Assembly (NCBI GenBank): GCA_016929905.1
Contig: JAFGHX010000172.1
Coordinates: 1 to 41,586, forward strand
DNA length: 41,586 nucleotides
Source: Kiritimatiellia bacterium
GTDB taxonomy: Bacteria; Verrucomicrobiota; Kiritimatiellia; JAFGHX01
Direction: 5' to 3'
Shown: in pieces, positions 30,989 to 38,742 of the stretch
Numbering within the stretch: position 1 is the stretch's first letter
How the letters are laid out: the number at the start of each line of letters is the position of its first letter
The notes under the pieces: model-generated
What the model was told of the DNA's origin: nothing
Database searches by the model: none
The model's input: the letters and a program-made list of their open reading frames with translations, nothing else
Translations under genes and position numbers: made by a program

Positions 30989-32749
30989 TCAACGATTAAC
31001 GATCTCGTACTTCTCCTTGCTGAACGCTCTGGCGAAATCGACCAACTGTTCCATATTCGTGACGATGTGCACGTGCCATCCGATCCCGCGCAGGCGCGCG
31101 ATGTCCGTGGCCCAGTGTCCGATGTTGGGAATCTCCATCACGCAGGTTGCCCCGCCGCCGGCGATCTCGGCGGCCCGCTGCGCGATCTGCCAGCCGTCCG
31201 GCACCTCGCCGAGCATCTGGAAGAAGTCGGAATCGGTCACAATCAGGATATGCACCGGCCGGGCCGGTTTGCCGCCGTCGACAAATGTGTCCTTCAGGCG
31301 CAGCGCGCCAAACGCATATCCGGTCCCCAGATACCCGGTCAGGATCTTCAGGATGTCCTTCTGGCGGCGGATGAACCCGTCGGTCGAGGAGAACTTGCCC
31401 GGCTCGCCGGAGAGCGTCACCATCGCCCTGGCCCCGGCGCGCAGGGCGGACAGCACAATGACCGTACCGGCCAGCACGGGGTAGGAGACGTTCGTGGACG
31501 GGTTGTGCATGCTGCCGGAGCAATCGACGCCGAGATACAGGTCGACCGGCTGTTGTTCCGGCCGGCTGCCGCAGGTCGTGCCGTAGGTCCGCTGCACGGT
31601 GGTCACGCCGGGCACAACGTACGGGCTGGCCACCACGCTCTCGACCCAATCGACGGCCCCGATCGGCCGCCCGACATCCCAGGTTTCCGTGCCCTCCGGC
31701 TGGGGGTCGGCGGCCTCCTTGACCTCACGGGTGGGAAATCGGACGAGGTACGGCAGAGCCCGTTCGCGATAGTAGTTCATCACCAGCTCCGCCTCGCTGA
31801 CCTTCACGCACACGCTCTGCATCAGCTCCTTGTATTCCGCCGGCGAGCGGTACGCGTTCTTCCGCCCGCCCTCGCGGGCGGTTCCGCCCGCCTTCGGCGC
31901 GCTCGCGCCGTCTTCCCCCTCCGCATCTTCCAGCCGCAGTCCGGTCAGGGCCGGGTCCGCGCTGGGATGCAGAGCCCCGTCGGTCTCCCCGTCCTCTATC
32001 GCGGCCAGCCCGTCGGGAATCCCCTGCGATTCGCCCGCCTTCTCCGTGTCCAGCCACGCCCGGAACGCGCGCCGCTCCCCCGAACCCGGCTTGTCGAGCA
32101 GGTACGGCAGGCACAGCGCCGCGAACCGGCCGGCGCCGTCCAGCCAGTCCTTCGCATAGGCGCGGATGACCCGCGCGCCGAGCTGCGCATCGCAGTCCAG
32201 CGCCTTGGTCACCTTCCCGTGCGCCAGGCTCCCCTTCTCCAGCTTCCACAGCACCTCGTAGATGCGCATGTACAGCGTCCAGAGCTTGTCGCCCGGCTCC
32301 GTCTCGATCTTCTTGTACACGCCCGCCATGTCCAGCCGCCCGGCGCGCTGCAGCCGGTCGTTGATCAGCAGGTCGGTGTACAGGTTCGAGACGATCCCCG
32401 CCCAGACGATGCGCGACGGCAGCGCGGCCCGCACGCGGGCGATCAGGCGCGCGTTGTCGCGCAAATCGCCCGGCGCGTACACGTGGTGGCCGATCTCGTG
32501 CGCCAGAATCTCCGTGGCAAACGACTCGATGTGCTCCGCCTGCACCGCGCCCAGGTTGATCACCACGGCATGGTCCTGCAATCGGATCATGGCAAACGAA
32601 TCCGTCAGGCCGTGCTCCCGTGCCTGCCGGCCCGTCACGCACCAGCGCGGTTCCGACAGCTTGGTGAACCGGCTCCAGACCGCCAGCGCGGCCTCCCACC
32701 GCTCCCGCCATGCCTTCCGCAGACGGTTGAGCTCGTGTCTCGTTGCCAC
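30989..32749 (-). CDS. VWA-domain protein with N-terminal HExxH metallopeptidase-like domain
   Basis: 586 residues. The N-terminal part carries HEIGHH (84-89) in a helix (ILAHEIGHHVYAPGD), with a possible third ligand in NLYTDLLINDRL (about 122-133). This is a zincin-like site. An acidic low-complexity linker (about 235-300) leads to a von Willebrand factor A domain from about 400, with MIDAS motif DCSGS (409-413), which binds Mg and usually protein partners. VWA proteins encoded next to MoxR-type AAA+ ATPases act as substrate adaptors in chaperone or metal-insertion machines. The metallopeptidase fusion suggests a regulated protease or processing factor. A 250-bp repeat region separates it from the upstream ATPase genes. 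Confidence 0.85.
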   Translation of the reverse strand: MATRHELNRLRKAWRERWEAALAVWSRFTKLSEPRWCVTGRQAREHGLTDSFAMIRLQDHAVVINLGAVQAEHIESFATEILAHEIGHHVYAPGDLRDNARLIARVRAALPSRIVWAGIVSNLYTDLLINDRLQRAGRLDMAGVYKKIETEPGDKLWTLYMRIYEVLWKLEKGSLAHGKVTKALDCDAQLGARVIRAYAKDWLDGAGRFAALCLPYLLDKPGSGERRAFRAWLDTEKAGESQGIPDGLAAIEDGETDGALHPSADPALTGLRLEDAEGEDGASAPKAGGTAREGGRKNAYRSPAEYKELMQSVCVKVSEAELVMNYYRERALPYLVRFPTREVKEAADPQPEGTETWDVGRPIGAVDWVESVVASPYVVPGVTTVQRTYGTTCGSRPEQQPVDLYLGVDCSGSMHNPSTNVSYPVLAGTVIVLSALRAGARAMVTLSGEPGKFSSTDGFIRRQKDILKILTGYLGTGYAFGALRLKDTFVDGGKPARPVHILIVTDSDFFQMLGEVPDGWQIAQRAAEIAGGGATCVMEIPNIGHWATDIARLRGIGWHVHIVTNMEQLVDFARAFSKEKYEIVNR

Positions 32750-32766
32750 CGTTTCGCTTTCCCAGT

Positions 32767-32986
32767 CCTAACTTGCTCGAGAACTTACTCGGGAACGTGC
32801 TCGAGAACCCGCCTTCGCTCAGATAGCTACGGCGGGCAGGCTCACTCGAGGACTTTCTCGAGAACTTACTCGGGAACTCACTCGGGGGAACTCATTCGAC
32901 TGCACGGCTCTCCGATCGCCCCATATGCCCTTGCACGTCCCGGATTCCGAGGCAAGTTCCCGAGTAAGTTCTCGAGCAAGTTCTCG
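32767..32986. repeat. 12-bp tandem/inverted repeat region (CTCGAGAACTTA family)
   Basis: Words of about 12 bp, CTCGAGAACTTA and CTCGGGAACTCA, are repeated head-to-tail near 32770-32815 and 32845-32890, then appear in reverse orientation at 32951-32985. The first and last blocks form an inverted repeat of about 24 bp. Between the forward blocks is an element (TTCGCTCAGATAGC...GGCGGGC) that recurs inverted near 38660. A single copy of the word (AACTTGCTCGCGAACTTCC) is also found at 21979. No coding potential is seen. Confidence 0.8.
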
Positions 32987-32996
32987 GGATAGTCCT

Positions 32997-34040
32997 TCAT
33001 GAGCTATCCCTGCCGTTCCCAGCTACCTCCGCCACCAGGAACACCTTATGGCTTTGGGGAACGGTCACGGCCAAGGTATGCGCCGTTGCAGCGGTACTGC
33101 TCGCCCCCTGAAGCAGCGCGAACCGCTCTTTGAGCAGCCCGCGGCTGACCTCGCCCCCGGCGGACAGGCGCCAGTCGCGCACCACCCCGCTCTCTCGTTT
33201 CGGGGACGAACCGGCGTGCCGCTGGAGTGTGGCGCCAAAACAATCGGCGTGCACGGTCCAGCACGATTCGGCGTCGAATGCCAGGAGGGCCCCTTCCTGC
33301 AACCCGACCTTGGGCGGGCAGATGAAGGGGCCGCCAAAACCGCGGAACCCACCCAACTGGGCGACGAGCGCCAGCGTGCCGGCCCCCTCGCGCTCGCCGG
33401 TCCCGGGCCGCCGCCATGGGTCGGCGAGCAGGCGTCGCAGCGCTCTGGGCGATGGCCCGGCGTCCGGCTCCAGCCCGAGCGTGACGCGTGCAAGCCGTTC
33501 CGGAAGCCGCCGCCAGACCGCCAGCGCGCCGGCCCGGTAGTGCGCCATGCCGCGGCGCCAGGCCAGGACTTTGCCGGCATCGATCAGTTCGTCTGCGCAC
33601 CCGCACAGCGGCGCGGCCCGCCGCATGTCGGCCAGCCACAACTCCGCGTTGGCGCCCGGCGCCGACGCCAGATTGCAGATGGCGTTCGAGACGCCGGCCA
33701 ACAGCGTGCCGGGCCCGGCCGTGAGCAAGTGCGGAACCTGCGTCAACAACGTGCGCCAAGCGGCCTGGATGAGGGGAAAGGACGGTCCGCGCACAATGTG
33801 CCCGCAGCCGAACAGCCGCAGCGACACAGCGAAGGCCGCCTCCGCGGCGGCATCGGCCGCGCCGGGACACGCCTCCGCCACCGCCCGCACGACGGGCTCC
33901 GCGGCGTCCTGCAGGTGCGCCCGGAACGCGTCGGGCTCGAAGTCCCGATGCAGATGCCGGGCGAGCGCGACCCGCGCGTTGAAGCGGGCCCGGTTCCTCG
34001 CGAGGCAATCGGCGAACGGGCCTTCGATCAGCCTTTCCAT
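32997..34040 (-). CDS. Unknown protein overlapping the AAA+ ATPase gene
   Basis: About 347 residues from the ATG of MERLIEGPFADC; a GTG three codons earlier is also possible. The start overlaps the 3' end of the ATPase gene by 13 bp and has no clear Shine-Dalgarno, so translation is probably coupled. It is alanine/arginine-rich and probably alpha-helical for the first about 200 residues (LRRLLADPWRRP at about 205), then predicted beta strands (GGFRGFGGPFICPPKVGL, LLAFDAESCWTVHADCFG). It has six or more scattered cysteines without a clear zinc pattern. I do not recognise the family. Position suggests a dedicated partner of the AAA+ protein. Confidence 0.72.
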   Translation of the reverse strand: MERLIEGPFADCLARNRARFNARVALARHLHRDFEPDAFRAHLQDAAEPVVRAVAEACPGAADAAAEAAFAVSLRLFGCGHIVRGPSFPLIQAAWRTLLTQVPHLLTAGPGTLLAGVSNAICNLASAPGANAELWLADMRRAAPLCGCADELIDAGKVLAWRRGMAHYRAGALAVWRRLPERLARVTLGLEPDAGPSPRALRRLLADPWRRPGTGEREGAGTLALVAQLGGFRGFGGPFICPPKVGLQEGALLAFDAESCWTVHADCFGATLQRHAGSSPKRESGVVRDWRLSAGGEVSRGLLKERFALLQGASSTAATAHTLAVTVPQSHKVFLVAEVAGNGRDSS

Positions 34041-35614
34041 TGCAGCCACTTCAGATAGTTCGTGTAGCGCTGGTGCAGATATTTCAGCTTCAGAATGTCG
34101 TCGAACAGGTGCCCGTACAGCTTGCGGCCCCGGCTCCAGCCCTGCAGCGTCCGCTCAATCTCGACCAACCGCCGGCGCGCCTCGCTCTCCGAAACACCCT
34201 CCAGCCCCCGCGCGAACTTCTCATCCAGCGCCGCCACCTCGTCGTCCTTGTCCAGATTCAACCGCTCGTACTCGCGGCAGGACAAATCGAACAGGTTGCG
34301 AATCCAGCTGACGTGGTCGACCCGCAGCGGCGCGTGCCCGGCCTGCTCGAAGTAGGGCGAATCGCCGTACTGGACCAGCTTGTCGTGCAGCACGAACGGA
34401 ACCATCTGGCGCACGTCCTCGAAGGCGACCGTCTCGTCACCCCGGAAATACGCCATCGCCTTCACGAAGACGAGCATCGTCATCATGGCACGGACCGACA
34501 GGCCGTTCTGCGTCTGGCTGCCCAGGTCCGCAAGCGCGTCCTTGCCCGTCTCCTGCGTGGCGAGCGTGTGGAACTCCGCGCCCGCCAGCTTGGCCGTGTC
34601 TTTCGTCATGTACTCCATACGCTTGCCCGCCGGCTCGCAGAACTCGAAATGGCTGGCAAAGAACTCGATGCGCCGACGCAACTCCGGCGGTAACACGAGC
34701 CGGCGCACCTCTTGCTCCATGCGGTCCAGCTCCGCCTCGCTGAACACGATCTCGCGCGGAACGATCTCCTCCGGCCGGATCCCCGCCTCGACCCGCAACA
34801 GCAGCTCGTTCAGAAACCGCGTGTTGAAGTGCAGCGCCTTCACCACCACGTCGATCCGGTCACGCAGCGCCTCGATCACCTGGTAGGTCCCGCCGCCCGC
34901 GTCGTCGTTCGCCGTCAGGTACCAGGCCGCCTCCGGACACTCATAGATCTGGTCGTAGACCTCCGCGTAGTTGTCCGCCATCACCGTCAGCAGCGCCGAC
35001 TGCGTCCGGGTCGGGATCCGGTTGTATTCGTCGATGATCTTCACGCGCATGCCGAGCCACTTGCGCCACGCAATCTTCACGTCGTCCATCGTCGCGGCGG
35101 AAACCAGCGTGGACGGCAGCGGATTGCCGAGCAGGTCGGAAATCGTCATCTGCGGCTGGCCGTGCTGGATCGCGCGCTTGATGTCGCGCAGCCCGTAGCC
35201 GCCGAGCACTCCCATCAGAATCGCAATCGCCGTCTTGCCGCGGCCGGGCCCGCCGACGAGCAGGCAACGCCGGCGTACCGCCAGGTTCAGCAGCGGCAGC
35301 AACACGTAGCTCGAATAGCTCTGGTCCGAGGGCAGCACGAGTTCCACGCGCTTGTCGCCGAACGTGAAGCTGTGCGTGGGCCCGTCGTTATACTCCACGT
35401 CGTAGTGCGGGCTGATGATCCCGTGGTTGACGATCCAGAAGTAGGCCTGCCGCAGCTTCTCGTCAAGCGCTACGGCACACTCCGGCGGCGCCGCCTCCGG
35501 CTCTGCCGCCGGGCCGCGATACAGATCGGCAACGTCGAACGCGCGCACCGCACCCTTCGATACCGGCCGGGTCGGCGCCTCCGATACCTGCCGAAAACGG
35601 TCCAGTACACTCAT
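34028..35614 (-). CDS. MoxR/CbbQ-like AAA+ ATPase
   Basis: 528 residues. Walker A GGPGRGKT (121-128), Walker B VKIIDE (191-196), sensor-1 YLTAND (232-237) and a downstream LRDRID arginine motif (250-255) are all present, so it should hydrolyse ATP as a ring. The substrate-facing parts are longer than in small MoxR proteins: a 110-residue N-terminal region and a 200-residue helical C-terminal lid. MoxR-type ATPases work with VWA-domain proteins to remodel or metallate client enzymes. The VWA partner here is two genes downstream and carries a metallopeptidase-like domain. A GAGGTGGG Shine-Dalgarno precedes the ATG. No clear promoter is visible in the 160 bases before it. Confidence 0.88.
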   Translation of the reverse strand: MSVLDRFRQVSEAPTRPVSKGAVRAFDVADLYRGPAAEPEAAPPECAVALDEKLRQAYFWIVNHGIISPHYDVEYNDGPTHSFTFGDKRVELVLPSDQSYSSYVLLPLLNLAVRRRCLLVGGPGRGKTAIAILMGVLGGYGLRDIKRAIQHGQPQMTISDLLGNPLPSTLVSAATMDDVKIAWRKWLGMRVKIIDEYNRIPTRTQSALLTVMADNYAEVYDQIYECPEAAWYLTANDDAGGGTYQVIEALRDRIDVVVKALHFNTRFLNELLLRVEAGIRPEEIVPREIVFSEAELDRMEQEVRRLVLPPELRRRIEFFASHFEFCEPAGKRMEYMTKDTAKLAGAEFHTLATQETGKDALADLGSQTQNGLSVRAMMTMLVFVKAMAYFRGDETVAFEDVRQMVPFVLHDKLVQYGDSPYFEQAGHAPLRVDHVSWIRNLFDLSCREYERLNLDKDDEVAALDEKFARGLEGVSESEARRRLVEIERTLQGWSRGRKLYGHLFDDILKLKYLHQRYTNYLKWLQWKG

Positions 35615-35774
35615 GATCCCACCTCGCTCACTCGCCTTGCCCTAACCCGCCACTCGGCGCCATCACCATACCCCACCGGGCCGCGCAGCGGCAATCCTGA
35701 ATCGAGCAAGACAGCGCTCGGTCACCGGACACGCGGACGTAGCCCGCCATTGGCAGGACGGCACGCGCAGCCAA

Positions 35775-36130
35775 TAGCCACAAAAAGGCGCAAAAGGCAC
35801 AAAAGCCAGAACAAGACATGTTGGAGGAATTTGGGCGGGCTGTTCGAGGCGAGCCATAGGCACACGATGGCCTCCCGGAGACAGCCCGCGCCAAATTCCC
35901 CCAACGTGTGTCTTTTGATAAAGCACAAGAGGGGCCTTCCTCCGTGCACCTCCGACTGGAGGCTTGACACCCGCGATCCGATCTTGTGCCTTATGGGAAA
36001 GGCAGCGTTGCGGGAATCGTGACCGCACTCTGGCGCGGGCCCGATTCCCGCAACATATTGGTTCGCACTGAACAACTCCTTCCCGCCCCATGCGCCTCCC
36101 TTTTGCGCTTTTTGTGCCTTTTTGCGGCTA
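35775..36130. repeat. 356-bp composite palindrome with nested hairpins
   Basis: Outer inverted arms of about 31 bp (TAGCCACAAAAAGGCGCAAA..., with about three mismatches) lie at 35775-35805 and 36100-36130. Inside are three separate inverted repeats in series: 35817-35843 with 35881-35908, 35917-35930 with 35982-35994 (enclosing CCTCCGACTGGAGG), and 36007-36019 with 36042-36054 (GTTGCGGGAATCG). It has no ORF that looks like protein. It fills most of the 594-bp gap between the ATPase operon and the divergent phosphatase-family gene. Confidence 0.8.
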
Positions 36131-36168
36131 TCCTCCGTCCCAGACGGTGTTGCCCCTCCACTTCCCGC

Positions 36169-36197
36169 CTGACACACCCGCCCCGATCCGGTATAAT
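36169..36197 (+). promoter_or_regulatory. Strong sigma-70 promoter placed for a (near) leaderless transcript
   Basis: CTGACA and a perfect TATAAT are separated by 17 bases. The ATG at 36209 is only 11 bases after the -10 hexamer, so transcription would start within about five bases of the start codon. No Shine-Dalgarno can fit. Confidence 0.7.
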
Positions 36198-36208
36198 ACC
36201 CCACACGC

Positions 36209-37672
36209 ATGACGCACGAGTTCTTCAAGCCGAAGGTGCGCCTCTCCGGTATACTGGGCGCCGCCGGCCTGCTGGCCGGCGCGGGAACGATCGCCGGGTT
36301 CCTGGGCCGGCTCTGGTGGGTATTCGACCTCGCCTCGAGCTTCAGGGTCCAGTACTTCGTCGTGCTCACCCTCCTCACGCTCGGGCTCATGGTCGGCCGG
36401 CACTACCGGCTCGTGGCCGTGTACGGCGCACTCGCCCTCGCGAACCTGGCCGTGATCCTCCCGCTCTACTGGGGCCACACGCCGCCGGCGGGCGCGGGCC
36501 ACCCCTCCCTGCGCGCCATGCTGCTCAACGTCCACACCTCGAACAAGGACCACGATGCGGTCATCGCGCTCATCGAAAAAAACGAGCCGGACCTGATCGT
36601 CGTGCAGGAAGTGAACGGGCGTTGGCTCGATGCGCTCAGCGCCGTGACGAACCGGTTCCCGCACTCCATCGCGCAGCCCCGGACCGACAATTTCGGGATC
36701 GCGCTGTTCAGCCGCCGGCCGTTCCAGCAGGCGAAACGGCTCTACCTCGGCGAAGTGGGTGTCCCTTCCGCCTTCGCCCGCATCGATGCGGACGGCGTGA
36801 CGCTCACGGTTCTGGCGACGCACCCGGTACCGCCGAGCAGCGCGGAGTATGCGCGTTGGCGCGACGAGCAACTGGAGGCCGTCGCCTCCTTCGCCGCCAG
36901 CGTGGACGGACCGCTGCTCGTGATGGGCGATCTGAACGCGACGCCCTGGTCCTGGCACTTCCGGCGCCTGCTGCGCAAGACCGGATTGCGGGACAGCTCG
37001 CGCGGGAGAGGCTGGCAGCCCACCTGGCCGACCAGGCTATTCCCCTTGCTCGTCCCCATCGACCATTGCCTGCACTCCGCACACATCACGATCGTCGACA
37101 AGACCGTCGGCAGCAACTTCGGATCCGATCACTATCCCGTATTCGTCGGTTTCCAGATCCAAAGAATGGCCCGCGAAAACTCGCGAAAGGGGCGCGAAAG
37201 GCAGAGCGAGAAGGCCATTCGGTCCGTGCCTGACATCTCTCGCTCAACCAGGGTTGTTGCGAGAATCGAAAGGATTGCCACGAGGCAACGCTCTGAGAGA
37301 CGACCCCACGACGCCGGCCCCGTGGCAATCCTCGATTCCCGCAACGAGCGCCTTCAGAGGGGAAAGGAATGCGGACGCGGCAATTTTGAGTTGTCCGCGC
37401 CGTCGAAGATGCGCGGGTCTCAAGAGGCGACACGGCGCGAACCGTTCAGAGTTGCTGCAGTGTTGCCCGTGCGGTGTCTGCATTTCGCGCGCTACCGCGC
37501 CTATGGGCCCGCTTCCCGTACGATGTTTTCGCAGTCGTCAAAGCTCCAGCAGCCACGATTCTCTCTCCATGGGTGCTTCGTGCCCCAAGGCCAGTCCAGT
37601 CCCGATTTCCAGTTTCCAGTTCCCAGTTTCCAGTTTCCAGTTTCTAGTTTCCTGTTCCACCTCAGGAGCTAG
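36209..37672 (+). CDS. Membrane-anchored endonuclease/exonuclease/phosphatase-family protein with abnormal C-terminal extension
   Basis: 487 residues as read, of which the first about 318 form a complete EEP-family protein. Three N-terminal membrane segments lie at about 13-33, 47-62 and 68-88. The catalytic set follows: LLNVHTSNKD (Asn107), VVQEVNG (Glu134), GDLNATPWS (Asp241, Asn243), IDHC (Asp285/His286) and GSDHYPV (Asp307/His308). This layout is that of exported phosphodiesterases or phosphatases. After FVGFQIQ (about 317) the frame continues through 169 residues of Arg/Ser-rich sequence that translates an inverted repeat and a CAGTTTC heptamer array. That is unlike any family tail and looks like loss of the original stop codon. 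Confidence 0.85.
   Translation: MTHEFFKPKVRLSGILGAAGLLAGAGTIAGFLGRLWWVFDLASSFRVQYFVVLTLLTLGLMVGRHYRLVAVYGALALANLAVILPLYWGHTPPAGAGHPSLRAMLLNVHTSNKDHDAVIALIEKNEPDLIVVQEVNGRWLDALSAVTNRFPHSIAQPRTDNFGIALFSRRPFQQAKRLYLGEVGVPSAFARIDADGVTLTVLATHPVPPSSAEYARWRDEQLEAVASFAASVDGPLLVMGDLNATPWSWHFRRLLRKTGLRDSSRGRGWQPTWPTRLFPLLVPIDHCLHSAHITIVDKTVGSNFGSDHYPVFVGFQIQRMARENSRKGRERQSEKAIRSVPDISRSTRVVARIERIATRQRSERRPHDAGPVAILDSRNERLQRGKECGRGNFELSAPSKMRGSQEATRREPFRVAAVLPVRCLHFARYRAYGPASRTMFSQSSKLQQPRFSLHGCFVPQGQSSPDFQFPVPSFQFPVSSFLFHLRS
37257..37344. repeat. Inverted repeat with TTGCGRGAATCG arms inside the extended reading frame
   Basis: Arms of about 25 bp (TTGCGAGAATCG...GATTGCCACG and its complement) at 37257-37282 and 37321-37344. 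The GTTGCGGGAATCG part is shared with the inner hairpin of the composite palindrome near 36010, so it is a dispersed repeat family. Confidence 0.7.
37605..37655. repeat. Heptamer tandem repeat (CAGTTTC)
   Basis: Six to seven direct copies of CAGTTTC with single-base variants (CAGTTCC, TAGTTTC). It is translated as a FQFPVSS-like repeat in the tail of the preceding reading frame and ends just before the Shine-Dalgarno of the next gene. Confidence 0.85.
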
Positions 37673-37676
37673 GCGC

Positions 37677-38333
37677 ATGCTGACCATGATCCTCTTCCTC
37701 GTTGTGCTCGCGTTTATCGGGCTAGGCATCCCGCTGGCCGTCTATGTGGCCGTGTTAGGCATGCGGCACCCGGAATCGAAGCTCGAACCCACCACGCGCG
37801 ACGAGTGCGCCAGACAATTCGAGTTGGCGAAAGAATGCCACTCCTGGGCCACGCGGCAGGGGTTCGCCGTGGTCAACGGCTACGTCTTCCGGAGTACCTC
37901 GCGCATCTTCATGGCCGTTTGGCAGCGTGGCGCGGAATCCGTCTATTTCGTCATGTACGTCGCCGCGCAGAACCAGCGCCACTACGATTTCGTCACGCTG
38001 TTTGCCGACGAGGCCATGCTGACGAGCGGCAACTCGTACGACGGCGCCCTGCTGCCCCCGGCGCCGGACACCTACGTGGAGGCGTTTCCCGGCCAGCCCT
38101 ACCCGGATCTGTGGCAACGGCATCAGACCGCACAGCGGTTCCTGCTCGAACAGCGCGGATCAACCGTCGCCCGGGCCGATCAGCCGTTCGAAACCGTGCT
38201 GGCCACGGCCGTCAACCGACAGATCGCCCATATCCGATCGCTCCCCTTCTGGCCGTTCCGCGGCCTGTACTGGTGGTTCGTGCGCCGGCAGAAGATGGCC
38301 AACCGGTCCGTCGCCGAGCAGGCCGGCACATAA
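37677..38333 (+). CDS. Small membrane-anchored protein of unknown function
   Basis: 218 residues from an ATG with AGGAG eight bases upstream. One strong N-terminal membrane segment (about 3-28) is followed by a soluble domain. That domain has alternating strands with aromatic residues (GFAVVNGYVFRSTSRIFMAVW, YFVMYV) and a conserved-looking acidic/Gly stretch. The C-terminus is basic and Trp-rich (WPFRGLYWWFVRRQ) and may return to the membrane surface. I recognise no named family. It follows the phosphatase-family gene closely, so the two may share a transcript. Confidence 0.75.
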   Translation: MLTMILFLVVLAFIGLGIPLAVYVAVLGMRHPESKLEPTTRDECARQFELAKECHSWATRQGFAVVNGYVFRSTSRIFMAVWQRGAESVYFVMYVAAQNQRHYDFVTLFADEAMLTSGNSYDGALLPPAPDTYVEAFPGQPYPDLWQRHQTAQRFLLEQRGSTVARADQPFETVLATAVNRQIAHIRSLPFWPFRGLYWWFVRRQKMANRSVAEQAGT

Positions 38334-38354
38334 AGCCGGAAGAACCGAAGATCT

Positions 38355-38650
38355 GAAGCTTTGTCGACTCCCCGTGGGACGGGCTTTCCAGCCCGTCCCA
38401 TTTCCCGGCGGCTCACGACTGTGCGGGACGGGCTGGAAAGCCCGTCCTACGGTCCGGCTCGCTCTGTTCCGCCGCGGGCGGACAGGCTGGAAGCTTTGTC
38501 GATTTCCCCGTGGGACGGGCTTTCCAGCCCGTCCCCGTTTCCCGGCGGCTCACGACTGTGCGGGACGGGCTGGAAAGCCCGTCCTACGGACCGATTCGTT
38601 CTGTTCCGCCGCGGGCGGACGGGCTGGAAGCTTCGTCGATTCCACCGCTG
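38355..38650. repeat. Tandemly duplicated REPIN-like element (GTAG-type, family B)
   Basis: Two full copies and the start of a third, with a period of 135-137 bp beginning at GAAGCTTTGTCGA. Each copy holds one hairpin with arms GACGGGCT and AGCCCGTC in forward orientation and the same hairpin inverted about 45 bp later. The inverted one reads GTAG-GACGGGCT on the minus strand, the forward one GTGG. Each copy ends with a GCCGCGGGCGGAC block. The gap between the small membrane gene and the HEAT gene contains nothing that looks coding. Confidence 0.88.
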
Positions 38651-38655
38651 CGCCC

Positions 38656-38712
38656 GCCGAAGCTATCTGAGCGAAGGTGGGTTCCCGAGTAAGCCGCGCC
38701 CGCCGAAGCCCG
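38656..38712. repeat. GCTATCTGAGCGAAGG dispersed element
   Basis: The sequence GAAGCTATCTGAGCGAAGG with flanking TTCCCGAGTAAG recurs, inverted, inside the repeat region near 32805-32830. It links two otherwise unrelated intergenic regions. Confidence 0.7.
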
Positions 38713-38742
38713 GGCTTTGCCACTCGGCATTCAACGTTCGGC

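Noticed and set aside
32767..32986. Replication origin or DnaA-box cluster
   Set aside because: The repeated word (CTCGAGAACTTA) has no resemblance to DnaA boxes, and no dnaA, dnaN or AT-rich unwinding region is near.
30803..32992. A 729-residue open frame on the plus strand
   Set aside because: It is antisense to the VWA gene and continues through the 12-bp repeat array; its composition is that of a shadow frame.
38355..38650. CRISPR array
   Set aside because: The repeat units are about 135 bp with nearly identical interiors and internal palindromes, with no short repeats and unique spacers; they fit tandem REPIN-like units.
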